From CAWHNT01 sp963830775 (GTDB taxonomy: Bacteria > Pseudomonadota > Alphaproteobacteria > Geminicoccales > Geminicoccaceae), in assembly GCA_963830775.1 (NCBI GenBank), contig CAWHNT010000037.1, forward strand, positions 62,001 to 126,000: a stretch of DNA of 64,000 nt, in the 5' to 3' direction. A program made the position numbers and the translations under genes. The first letter of the stretch is position 1. Each line of letters begins with the position of its first letter. The notes below the pieces were generated by a model. The model was not told the origin of the DNA. It saw only the letters and a list, made by a program, of their open reading frames with translations, and made no database searches. Shown piece after piece: positions 18,402 through 25,882 of this stretch.

Positions 18402-19547
18402 ATGGAGACCTCGCCTGCACCCGCAGCACCTGCCACCGACATGGAGCCTGCCACGCTGTTCGTGGCGTTGGAACTGAGCAAGGCCAAGTGGCTGGTCGGC
18501 CTGCACAGCCCGACTGCCGACAAGATCAGCCGGCACACGATCACTGGCGGCGATGCGCCGGCCCTGCTGGGGCTGATCGAGGCGGCACGCCGGCGTGCCG
18601 AAGCGAGCCTTGGCGGCGAGGTGCAGATCGTTGCCTGCTATGAGGCCGGTTATGACGGCTTTTGGCTGCACCGGCTCCTGCTGGCGCACGGCATCGCCAA
18701 TCAGGTCGTCGACCCGGCGAGCCTGCTGGTCAACCGCCGTGCCCGCCGTCGCAAGACCGATCGGATCGATCTTGCCGGTCTGCTGCGCACGCTCATGGCA
18801 TGGCATCGCGGCGAGCCGCAGGTCTGCAGCATAGTCCGCGTCCCCAGCCTCGAGGAGGAGGATCAGAGGCGCCGCGGCCGAGAGCGGGAGCGGCTGGTCA
18901 AGGAGCGTGTTCAGCATCTGGGCCGGATCAAAGGGCTGCTGATGACCCAAGGCATCCGTGACTTCCAGCCAGCCCGGCGGGGTTGGCAGGAGCGTCTTGA
19001 GGCCCTGCGCACAGGTCACGGCCAGCCTCTGCCGGGCTGCCTCAAGGCCGAGATCGCGCGCGAGTGCCGGAGGCTGGCGCTGGTGGACGAGATGCTGGAA
19101 GAGCTCGAGCGGGAACGCGAGGCCACGAGCGACGGTAAGGCGCCACAGCAGGCGGCCCTGCTCGGCAAGCTGCGCGGGATCGGCCCGATCTCGGCGCACG
19201 TTCTGGCGGAGGAGGTGTTCCACCGCGACTTCGCCAACCGCCGCCAGGTTGCGGCCTATCTCGGTCTGGACCCGAGCCCCTGGCAGAGCGGCCAGCGCGA
19301 CCACGAGCAGGGTATCAGCAAGGCCGGTAACCGACGCGGCCGGCGCGTTGCCATCGAGCTCGCCTGGTTCTGGCTGCAGCACCAGCCCGACAGCGGACTG
19401 AGCCGCTGGTTCAAGGAGCGGGTCGGTACCGCCAAGGGTCGCGTGCGCCGGATCATGGTGGTGGCACTGGCGCGCAAGCTGATCGTCGCCCTGTGGCGCT
19501 ATCTGGCCAGCGGCACTGTGCCGGAAGGTGCCTCGATGCGGGCGTGA
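18402..19547 (+). CDS. IS110-family transposase
   Basis: A 381-residue recombinase with the IS110 architecture: an N-terminal RuvC-like DEDD domain and a C-terminal Tnp_20 domain. FVALELSKAKWLVGL holds the first acidic position (Glu instead of the usual Asp), CYEAGYDGFWLHR the Glu, and RRKTDRIDLAGLL the DxxD pair. LRGIGPISAHVLAEEV, VAAYLGLDPSPWQSG and EQGISKAGNRRGRR form the C-terminal domain, with a Ser in GISKAG at the proposed catalytic place. It is intact and of usual length. Confidence 0.92.
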   Translation: METSPAPAAPATDMEPATLFVALELSKAKWLVGLHSPTADKISRHTITGGDAPALLGLIEAARRRAEASLGGEVQIVACYEAGYDGFWLHRLLLAHGIANQVVDPASLLVNRRARRRKTDRIDLAGLLRTLMAWHRGEPQVCSIVRVPSLEEEDQRRRGRERERLVKERVQHLGRIKGLLMTQGIRDFQPARRGWQERLEALRTGHGQPLPGCLKAEIARECRRLALVDEMLEELEREREATSDGKAPQQAALLGKLRGIGPISAHVLAEEVFHRDFANRRQVAAYLGLDPSPWQSGQRDHEQGISKAGNRRGRRVAIELAWFWLQHQPDSGLSRWFKERVGTAKGRVRRIMVVALARKLIVALWRYLASGTVPEGASMRA

Positions 19548-19821
19548 GCGACGAGATCGGGGCGCGGCAGCAACGCTTCCCGATGCTCCAGGATGGACGT
19601 GTGACCGATCCCCCTTTGGGTTGATCCACCGTTAAAAAGATGGGTCCCGTCCACCTGGGCCGATGACCGCGCTGAATGCGGGATGAGGGTCCGGCTCGAT
19701 GCGAGCCGACCGGATACAAGGTTCGGCGGGGCCTTCGCCCGCCGCTGGCAACGGCCCAGTCCTTGGAACATCGAGCGCAAGCGCATCGCCTGCAGATCCT
19801 CCTTGACAGGGAGCGCCCCAT
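19548..19821 (+). ncRNA. Candidate IS110 guide (bridge/seek) RNA region
   Basis: The non-coding end downstream of the IS110 transposase is about 274 bp, much longer than its 5' leader (about 75 bp). It contains a perfect 7-bp hairpin with a 3-nt loop (CGGCTCG ATG CGAGCCG, 19692-19708). IS110-family elements, particularly the IS1111 group with a long 3' end, are known to produce a structured RNA that guides target and donor recognition. Whether this stretch is transcribed is inference. Confidence 0.35.
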
Positions 19822-19822
19822 A

Positions 19823-20092
19823 CAAGGGGGGACGACCGCCGGTGCGGCGGTAAACCAGAGCGTCAGGGCCGTGCACATTGTAGGTGTGCAACCAACCCAT
19901 CACGGTCTGTGGATGGCGGCCCGCGCGCAGGGCGATGCAGGTGGCGCCACGGCTCCCTTGCACGATGTCGTAGAGGGCCAAGAAGCGTTCACGGGTGCGC
20001 CGGTGCGGCGCGCTCACCGCTAGCCGGCGCAAATCCTCGGGCGTCTGACCCCAGCGGGCATGCTCAACCAACAACATGACGGAACAGGACAC
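19823..20092 (-). pseudogene. IS630-family transposase, N-terminal HTH part
   Basis: Minus-strand segment starting MSCSVMLLVEHARWG. It includes LRRLAVSAPHRRTRERFLAL, the HTH GATCIALRAGRHPQTVMGWL, and HGPDALVYRRTGGRPPL, the classic IS630 hinge before the DDE domain. The frame then enters the IS110 element and is lost. Together with 17475-18322 it makes up one transposase. Confidence 0.82.
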
Positions 20093-20169
20093 CTCCTGGC
20101 ACTACTGAGCTGTCCCATCCTACCCCAACCGGCAACCAAAACTATCGGTCTCGAACTGGTCACGGTTTA

Positions 20170-21652
20170 GCTGCGGCAGCCCCGGATGACACGCACCGCA
20201 GGATCGTGGAGCATCTTTTTCGCGCGCTCACCGAGATCAACGCCGAAGGCCACGCGATCCGGCGCCGGCAGACCTTGGCCCAGCTCTGTGCCGTGACCGG
20301 GGCTGCGTCCGAAATGCTTCTGCCGATCCTCGACGTCTTTCGCGCTGACGGTGTCTCCTTCCTTCGCCCCTACGGTACCGCCCTGATCGGGCTCGAGAGG
20401 GAAATCGAAATCTCGCATGAGGCGCTGATCCGCTGCTGGCGAGCCATAGCGGACCCGAAAGAAGGTTGGCTGCAGCGCGAGTTCCGGGACGGGCTCGCTT
20501 GGCGTGCTCTCATCGTGAGCGCGGACCGGTTCGAGCGCGACCTGGACAACGTGCTGGCGCCAGCCCCGGCACAGCACTGGTCCGCCTGGCTGGCCACCCT
20601 GCCAAGCCGGGATTGGACCGAGCGGTGGGGCGGCCAGTTCGACGGCGTCAAGGCGCTCATCGACACAAGCCTCGCCAGGGCCGATGCGGAGCGCCGGGAA
20701 GAGGAGGAGCGACGCCGTCGCGAGGTCGAGGAGCAGCTTCGTCGACAACGGGAAAAAAGTGAGCAACGCCGCCGGCAGAGGCTGATTTTCGGTGTCGTGG
20801 CAGCTCTGGGCTTGGTCGCCATCGTCGTGTCCTTACTGGCGACTTACGCCTGGATGCAACGCGGCAACGCCGTCGCTCAGGCCGAGGAGGCCCTGGCGGC
20901 GCGTGCAGCCGCCGAGAGCGAGCGCACTATCGCCACGGAGCGCACAAGGGAGCTGCAAGTCACCAACTCGCTGCTGCGGGCCCAGCAGGCGCGCGACCAG
21001 CTTGCAAAGGGCTTGCCCGTCACGGCGATGCAGCTGGCGCTTCGTGGCCTCCCTTCCGACCCAGCGAAACCGGATCGGCCCTGGAACGCCGAAACAGCAG
21101 GAGCGCTCACCGAGGGGCTGGCCCAAGTGCGTGAGCTCCTCGGAGCTCTCACCCTGCGCGGCCACGAGGACCCCGTCACTGGCGTAGCCTTCTCGCCGGA
21201 CGGCAGGACCCTCGCCAGCGCCTCAGGGGACCAGACGCTGCGCCTGTGGGAGGTGGCCAGCGGCAAGGAACTCCTCACCCTGCGCGGCCACGAGGACGGC
21301 GTCATTGGCGTGGCCTTCTCGCCGGACGGCAGGACCCTCGCCAGCGCCTCCTGGGACAAGACCCTGCGCCTGTGGGATGTCAGCAAGCGGAGCCGGTGAA
21401 CGCCTGGTGCTCCGGTTGCTCGACAAGGAAGTTTGGGGCGTCGCATTCGCGCCTGACGGCAGGACGGTGGCGTCCTCCGGTTCTGAGGGCGTTGTCCGAT
21501 TGCTGCCCGTGATCACCGATGAGGCCGCTCTCCTCGCGACGGCGAGTGCCCGGCTGCCGAGGCAGCTTACGCCGGACGAGATGCAGCGCTTCTACCTGTT
21601 CGTAGACATGCCCGAAGGAGCAGACCAGCCTGAGGATGTCCGTGTGAGGTAA
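20170..21652 (+). pseudogene. nSTAND NTPase-WD40 protein, 3' part
   Basis: It resumes AAAAPDDTHRRIVEHLFRAL directly after the nested insert and continues with winged-helix-like segments (TLAQLCAVTGA, EIEISHEALIRCWRAI) typical of STAND proteins. A coiled, charged stretch then leads to one membrane span (LIFGVVAALGLVAIVVSLLA). The C-terminus has two near-identical WD40 units (RGHED, VAFSPDGRTLASAS, KTLRLW) and a third diverged one (EVWGVAFAPDGRTVASSGSE). A single frameshift near 21390 separates the last unit. The end is DMPEGADQPEDVRVR at 21652. Confidence 0.83.
21151..21402 (+). repeat. 126-bp tandem WD40 repeat units
   Basis: Two adjacent 126-bp units begin ACCCTGCGCGGCCACGAGGA at 21151 and 21277 and are almost identical at the DNA level over about 110 bp. 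They differ at a few codons (DPVT/DGVI, GDQ/WDK). Each encodes one WD40 blade. A full propeller needs about seven blades, and only two to three are present here, so copy number may vary or may have collapsed in assembly. Confidence 0.8.
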
Positions 21653-21742
21653 CCTTTAGTCAAGAACCCTGGATCGACGAAGTTGAGATCGAAATCTCCA
21701 CCCCATCCAGGTCCGGCGCCTGGCCCGGATCAACGCGCTGGT

Positions 21743-21759
21743 ATGAGCTGGAGGCTCAT
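21743..21759 (-). terminator. Possible hairpin after small peptide gene
   Basis: ATGAGC and GCTCAT form a perfect 6-bp stem with a 5-nt loop, 10 bp after the stop of the minus-strand peptide at 21770. No T-run follows, so intrinsic termination is uncertain. Confidence 0.3.
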
Positions 21760-21769
21760 CGCACACTCG

Positions 21770-21943
21770 TCATGGGCCGCTGCCAGCGTGTGCCGGACGC
21801 GGTGTCCCGGCCAGGGCGGCGACGACAGCCGGCACTGCCGCCGCGGTTGCAAGGCGGCGGATCAGCTCGCGCCGGGCCTGCAAGGTCTCCAACTCAGGCG
21901 TATCGCCCGAGGCGTCTGTAGCCGGTCCCGGTTTGTCGATCAT
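21770..21943 (-). CDS. Small peptide A (candidate precursor-like peptide)
   Basis: A 57-residue open frame, MIDKPGPATDASGDTPELET then LQARRELIRRLATAAAV and PAVVAALAGTPRPAHAGSGP. The segment RRELIRRLATAAAVPAVVA is identical in a second small ORF at 23228-24266, which argues that both are real genes. The N-terminal half is acidic and variable; the C-terminal half is basic then hydrophobic and ends with Ala/Pro-rich residues and AHA, resembling a twin-arginine-like or signal-peptidase-like tail. It is divergent from the PqqD gene. No family is recognised; precursor peptide is a hypothesis from context. Confidence 0.55.
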   Translation of the reverse strand: MIDKPGPATDASGDTPELETLQARRELIRRLATAAAVPAVVAALAGTPRPAHAGSGP

Positions 21944-21967
21944 CACGAAGTTCCCGTTCTGCGTTAG

Positions 21968-21997
21968 GACTCGTCAATCATTACGCGATGACGAGTC
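21968..21997. promoter_or_regulatory. Perfect 9-bp inverted repeat between peptide A and pqqD-like gene
   Basis: GACTCGTCA (21968-21976) and TGACGAGTC (21989-21997) are exact inverted copies separated by 12 bp. They lie in the divergent intergenic region 25 bp upstream of the minus-strand peptide start and about 190 bp upstream of the PqqD-like gene. It may be a regulator-binding site for one or both transcripts or a hairpin in a leader. Confidence 0.4.
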
Positions 21998-22185
21998 GGT
22001 CTTATCAAGCTGCAGGGTGGGCTGGTAAGATCCCGCCCGCACTCGCGCGCATCCGATCGGCGCACCTGCCCGAGCTACCCAGGCGGCGGGGGAGGTCAAC
22101 GGCTGCACCTTTCGATTGTTCTATATCCGAATTCATCTACCAGTGCTTGCATGCGGGTTGATGCTGGCAAATGCGAGGAGCCCTG

Positions 22186-22488
22186 ATGCTGGAGATGCGC
22201 TACCGCAAGGAAGCCGCCGTCGATGTGGACCTGATCGGCGACGATCTGATCCTGATGCATCTGGTGAGCAGGCGGATGATCATCCTCAACCCGACCGGCA
22301 CCATCTTGTGGGATGCGCTCGACACGTTCCCGACCAAGGGCGAGCTCGTGGGCCTGCTCCGCGAAGCGCTGCCCGATCAGCCCGCAGCCGAGCTCGAGGC
22401 GGGCCTGACCGCGGTGCTCGACGGCCTGACCGATGCCGGGCTCCTTCATGCGGAACCTGCGCAGACAGCATTGCCGGCCGCTGCCTGA
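22186..22488 (+). CDS. PqqD-family protein (RRE-like)
   Basis: A 100-residue protein. ATG 22186 was chosen because GAGGAG lies 5 bp upstream. The PqqD/RRE pattern is clear: VDLIGDDLILMHLVSRRMII, then LNPTGTILWDALDTFPTKGE (the LNxTGxxIWxxLD motif), and a C-terminal helical part ending GLTDAGLLH. PqqD-like domains bind leader peptides and hand them to modifying enzymes in PQQ and many RiPP pathways. A glycosyltransferase follows 14 bp later, probably in the same operon. Confidence 0.85.
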   Translation: MLEMRYRKEAAVDVDLIGDDLILMHLVSRRMIILNPTGTILWDALDTFPTKGELVGLLREALPDQPAAELEAGLTAVLDGLTDAGLLHAEPAQTALPAAA

Positions 22489-22502
22489 GGCGCTCGGGCG
22501 GC

Positions 22503-23219
22503 ATGGGCTCGAGCCCCCTTGTCAGCATCGTCCTCGTCACCCGGCGCGCAGGCTTCCTGCCGTACATCCTCCGGCTGATCGACCGCCAGGATCACAGCCC
22601 CCGCGAGGTCGTGCTCGTCCTGCACGGGCTGGAGCGCAAGGCGCTGCCGCGCGCTACGCAACGTCTGGTCGAAGCCGGTGCCCGGACCGTGCTCGAGCTC
22701 GGGCCGGATCTGCCGCTCGGCACCTGCCTCAACGAGGGGATCGCAGCCGCGCGCGGCGACATCCTGGCCAAGATGGACGATGACGATCTCTACGGGCGGC
22801 ACTACCTGAGCGAGGCGGTCCAGGCTATGCGCACCCACGCGGTGCCGGTCGTCGGCAAGGTGGAGCACTTCGTCTATCGCGTGCCACAGCGCGAGCTCAT
22901 GCTGTGGAGCCCCGGCGCCGCATGGCTCGAGCAGGACTTCCTTACTGGTCCGAGCCTGGTCTTCGAAGCGCATCTAGGCCGGACGCCGGGCTTCCGACCG
23001 GTCGGACTGGCAGAGGATCGCTATTTTGCCGAGGACTGCCGCCGAAAGGGACACCGCCTCCTTTCCACCTCGCGGCGCAATCTCGTCGTGCGCCGATTCA
23101 GGCCCGAGCATCACACCTGGCAGCCGAGCGAGCAGGAGATCGCTGCTCGCGGCATCGTGCTGAGGCGAGGTTTCGACCTTGCCCCGGACCAGATCCTGCA
23201 GCTCGCCGGCAGCGCCTGA
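22503..23219 (+). CDS. Family 2 glycosyltransferase
   Basis: A 238-residue GT-A fold enzyme: PLVSIVLVTRRAGFLPYIL at the N-terminus and LNEGIAAARGDILAKMDDDD with the DxD-type metal/nucleotide-sugar motif (MDDDDLYG). Then come LTGPSLVFEAHLGRTPGFRP and EDRYFAEDCRRKGHRLL, the acceptor-side motif. It has no membrane span. It directly follows the PqqD-like gene. The sugar and acceptor are unknown; given the context the acceptor could be a peptide, but a polysaccharide role cannot be excluded. Confidence 0.85.
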   Translation: MGSSPLVSIVLVTRRAGFLPYILRLIDRQDHSPREVVLVLHGLERKALPRATQRLVEAGARTVLELGPDLPLGTCLNEGIAAARGDILAKMDDDDLYGRHYLSEAVQAMRTHAVPVVGKVEHFVYRVPQRELMLWSPGAAWLEQDFLTGPSLVFEAHLGRTPGFRPVGLAEDRYFAEDCRRKGHRLLSTSRRNLVVRRFRPEHHTWQPSEQEIAARGIVLRRGFDLAPDQILQLAGSA

Positions 23220-23387
23220 CGTGATCCTCAGTAGGCGGCTGCAGGGCGGGGAACCCCCGCGGCCACGGCTACGACCGCCGGCACAGCCGCCGCCGTTGCC
23301 AGACGCCGGATCAGCTCGCGCCGCGCCGCTCGCTTCGTGGCTGCAGCCGGCTCGCTCTCGGAAGCCTTGCCTGCGTCCAGACCTTTA

Positions 23388-24258
23388 GGGGCGGTTTCCA
23401 GAACCCTGTAGCTAGTCAGCCTCTCGGCATCCGGCGTCCCTGGCGCTCGTTTTCTGTGCCTCGGGCACGGGGAGGCGAGCATGGTGTCGAGGGCGGCGGC
23501 GTTGGTGGCGGAGATCATCGACCGGATCGAGGACCGGCGGTACGGGACCGGGCGGCCACCCTTACCGACTATCGAGGTCGTCGAGACGCTGCGCTTCTTC
23601 GTCCGCGAGGGCGTGCAGTGGCGGGAGCTGCGGGCTGCGGCCGGGCGCGCGTGCGGCTCCACCCTGCGCCGCCGCCTGGACGGCTGGAGCGCTACGGCCT
23701 TGCTGCACCAGGTCCATGTCGCCCTGATCCGGATGGTGCGCTCGGGGCCTGAGGCCGCCTCTTGGGACGTCGTGGTCGACAGTTGTTCGGTCCGCGCCAA
23801 ACGTGGCGGCGAGCTGACCGGGCCTAATCCCACCGACCGCGGCAAGGCCGGGACCAAGTACCATATCGTGGCCTCGACCGACGGCATCCCGCTGGCCGCC
23901 GTCCCCTCGGCCGCCAACGTCCACGACACGCGGCTCTTCCCGCACTTGCTGCGCTTGGCCCTGGCCGTTTGTGCTGCGATCGGCAGGCTCTACGCCGATG
24001 CGGCCTACGCCAGCGCGGACAACCGCAAACTCTGCCGGCAGGACGGCATCCAGCCCTTCATCCGCGAGGTGGGCGAGCCGCACGGCTCGGGCCTCGGCGC
24101 GGTCCGCTGCGTGGTCGAGCACGACTGCGCATGGTTGCTGGCCAACAAGCGGCTGGACCGCCGGCAGGACAGGCTGGGCCGCATCATCCTGGCCCTCCTG
24201 ACCGCGGCCTGCATCTTCATCATCGCCAACCGCCTTAGCGCGTTCTGAAAACCGCCCC
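23388..24258 (+). mobile_element. IS5-family element (IS427-like) with TTA target duplication
   Basis: 871 bp. The ends are GGGGCGGTTTCCAGAAC and, inverted, GGGGCGGTTTTCAGAAC. TTA is duplicated at both junctions (23385-23387 and 24259-24261). The single transposase frame fills the element. It is inserted in small peptide gene B. Confidence 0.88.
23481..24248 (+). CDS. IS5-family transposase
   Basis: A 255-residue DDE transposase. TIEVVETLRFFVREGVQWRE is the N-terminal DUF4096-like region. Catalytic residues are Asp in WDVVVDSCSVRA, Asp in GRLYADAAYASADNR, and Glu in RCVVEHDCAWLLANKRLD. GPNPTDRGKAGTKYHI is the conserved IS5 core segment. It appears intact. Confidence 0.9.
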   Translation: MVSRAAALVAEIIDRIEDRRYGTGRPPLPTIEVVETLRFFVREGVQWRELRAAAGRACGSTLRRRLDGWSATALLHQVHVALIRMVRSGPEAASWDVVVDSCSVRAKRGGELTGPNPTDRGKAGTKYHIVASTDGIPLAAVPSAANVHDTRLFPHLLRLALAVCAAIGRLYADAAYASADNRKLCRQDGIQPFIREVGEPHGSGLGAVRCVVEHDCAWLLANKRLDRRQDRLGRIILALLTAACIFIIANRLSAF

Positions 24259-24381
24259 TTAGTCATTTCCAGCTCCTTCTCATAATATATCTCAACCATT
24301 AGTAGATTTGATCTGCGGCCTCAAGCTTTAACGGCAAGTGCGGCCTTGCGGGACCAGCTCTCGTGGCCCACCTCCTTGGTC

Positions 24382-24753
24382 ATGGAAACGCCCGCTGCAA
24401 TCCCCGTCGACGCGCCGGCGAGCACGTTGCCGGTGGTCTGGACTCCGCGCGACGAGCGCCGCTTCTGGAAAAAGCTGGCGCGGGTCGTGGCCCGGATCTC
24501 CTTCGCCGAGGACATCGTCGCCGCGTTCTACTGCGCCTTCGACCGCAACACCCCGACCTACGTGCGGGCGACCCTGCTCGGGGCCATCCTGTATTTCCTC
24601 CTGCCGACCGATGCCGTGCCGGACTTCCTGGCGGTGCTGGGCTTCACGGACGATGCGACCGTGCTGGCGGCGGCACTCGCCGCGGTGGGCCGGCACCTGA
24701 GCGAGGAGCACCGTGCTTCCGCCCGCCAGCGCCTCGAACGGCTGCTCGGCTGA
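24382..24753 (+). CDS. YkvA family protein (DUF1232)
   Basis: A 123-residue protein with the DUF1232 core RATLLGAILYFLLPTDAVPD then FLAVLGFTDDATVLAAAL, one or two membrane spans with the conserved P(T/I)D-x-(V/I)PD motif. The N-terminus is soluble (RRFWKKLARVVARISFAEDI). ATG 24382 is the internal start best matching family length. Function is unknown in the family. It stands alone before the TRAP locus. Confidence 0.88.
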   Translation: METPAAIPVDAPASTLPVVWTPRDERRFWKKLARVVARISFAEDIVAAFYCAFDRNTPTYVRATLLGAILYFLLPTDAVPDFLAVLGFTDDATVLAAALAAVGRHLSEEHRASARQRLERLLG

Positions 24754-24847
24754 TCGACGGGCCCGACCTCTCTCCTCAGCGCACGCGGTTGACCGCGTCG
24801 GCCTGACTGCCTAACGCTGGCCGCACATCCACGCCGCGAGGGAGGAA

Positions 24848-25819
24848 ATGAGCATGCGGAGCGCCGTGGCGATCGGGCTTGGCCTCCTGCTGCCGGCAGT
24901 GGCGGGTGCGGCCGAGAGCTGGGACATGCCGATGGCCTATCCCGACAGCAACTTCCACACCGCGACCGGCAAGGCCTTCGCCGAGTGCGTGGGGAAGGAG
25001 TCGGGCGGCGAGCTGCAGATCACCGTCCACGGCAACGGCTCGCTCTTCAAGGGCAACGAGATCAAGCGCGCGGTGCAGACCGGCCAGGCGCCGATCGGCG
25101 AGCGGTTGCTGAGTGCGCACGAGAACGAGAACGCGGTGTTCGGCTTCGACGCCGTCCCGTTCCTGGCCACCAGCTTCGCCGATTCGGCACGGCTCTGGAA
25201 GGCAGCGCAGCCGACGCTCGAGCAGGTGCTGGCCCAGCAGAACCTCGTCCTCCTCTACGCCGTCCCCTGGCCACCGCAGGGGCTCTACGCGAAGAAGGAC
25301 ATCAACGCGGCCTCGGACCTCCGCGGGGTGAAGTTCCGGGCCTACAACGCGGCCACGGCCAAGCTCGCCGAGCTCACGGGTGCGGTGCCGGTGCAGATCG
25401 AGGCCGCCGAGCTCAGCCAGGCGCTGGCCACGGGCGTGGCCGAAAGCTTCATCTCCAGCGGCTCAACGGGCTGGGACGTGAAGGTCTGGGAGCATTTGGA
25501 CCATTTCTACGACGTTCAGGCCTGGCTGCCGCGCAACTATGTCTTCGCCAACAAGGATGCGTTGGAAGCCCTGCCCGACGGCAGCCGCAAGGCGCTCACC
25601 GACTGTGCGGCCAAGGCTGCCCAGAGCGGCGAGCTCGAGGCGCAGAAGCTCTCCGCCTACTATCTGGAGCAGCTCGCGGCCAAAGGCATGAAGGTCGCGG
25701 CCCCGGGCGGGCAGCTCAAGGCCGACCTGCAGAAGCTTGGCCAGACGATGACCGAGGAATGGCTCGCCAAGGCGGGCGAGAACGGGAAGACGATCGTCGA
25801 GGCCTATCGGCGGCTGTGA
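24848..25819 (+). CDS. dctP: TRAP transporter substrate-binding protein (DctP family)
   Basis: A 323-residue periplasmic protein with signal peptide (SAVAIGLGLLLPAVAGAAES). GGAGG precedes ATG 24848. The DctP pattern is visible: GGELQITVHGNGSLFKGNEI, GFDAVPFLATSFADSARLW, LRGVKFRAYNAATAKLAELT with the substrate-carboxylate-binding Arg, and a C-terminal helix ending EAYRRL. It would capture a carboxylate and deliver it to the DctQM permease encoded after an intervening toxin-antitoxin pair. Substrate not predictable. Confidence 0.92.
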   Translation: MSMRSAVAIGLGLLLPAVAGAAESWDMPMAYPDSNFHTATGKAFAECVGKESGGELQITVHGNGSLFKGNEIKRAVQTGQAPIGERLLSAHENENAVFGFDAVPFLATSFADSARLWKAAQPTLEQVLAQQNLVLLYAVPWPPQGLYAKKDINAASDLRGVKFRAYNAATAKLAELTGAVPVQIEAAELSQALATGVAESFISSGSTGWDVKVWEHLDHFYDVQAWLPRNYVFANKDALEALPDGSRKALTDCAAKAAQSGELEAQKLSAYYLEQLAAKGMKVAAPGGQLKADLQKLGQTMTEEWLAKAGENGKTIVEAYRRL

Positions 25820-25882
25820 GGCTCGACATCCGACACCGATAGGCGCTATCAGTTCTGCAAGCAGAGATCGGAGCTGCAGGTG

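Larger units (their letters stand above)
18328..19821 (+). mobile_element. IS110-family element inside IS630
   Basis: About 1.5 kb. The limits are deduced by rejoining the IS630 transposase: residues GGRPPL from the right side should meet PRIEAGL from the left. ACAA is present at both junctions (18323-18326 and 19822-19825), and the tips share CATGGGGC/GCGCCCCAT-like sequence. It has a short 5' and a long (about 270 bp) 3' non-coding end. Boundaries are good to a few bases. Confidence 0.75.
17467..20167 (-). mobile_element. IS630-family element interrupted by an IS110 element
   Basis: It is flanked by the TA dinucleotide on both sides (17465-17466 and 20168-20169), the IS630/Tc1 target duplication. 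The ends are inverted repeats: left AACCGCGTCTAGTTTGAGA and right, read inward, AACCGTGACCAGTTCGAGA. The transposase is on the minus strand and is itself split by an IS110-family element at about 18328-19821. Without the inner element it would be about 1.2 kb, a normal IS630 size. Confidence 0.85.
23228..24266 (-). pseudogene. Small peptide B, interrupted by IS5 element
   Basis: Removing the IS5 element (23388-24258) and one TTA copy restores a 54-residue peptide starting MTKGLDAGKASESEPAAATK and ending RRELIRRLATAAAVPAVVA, then VAAGVPRPAAAY. The start ATG (24264-24266) has a good AAGGAG upstream (minus strand). The IS sits after codon 2. The C-terminal half is nearly identical to peptide A at 21770-21943, while the N-terminus differs. 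The frame is perfect after excision, so it was functional until recently. Confidence 0.55.

Noticed and set aside
21151..21402. CRISPR-like or satellite repeat
   Set aside because: The 126-bp repeats are in frame and encode WD40 blades; there are no spacers.
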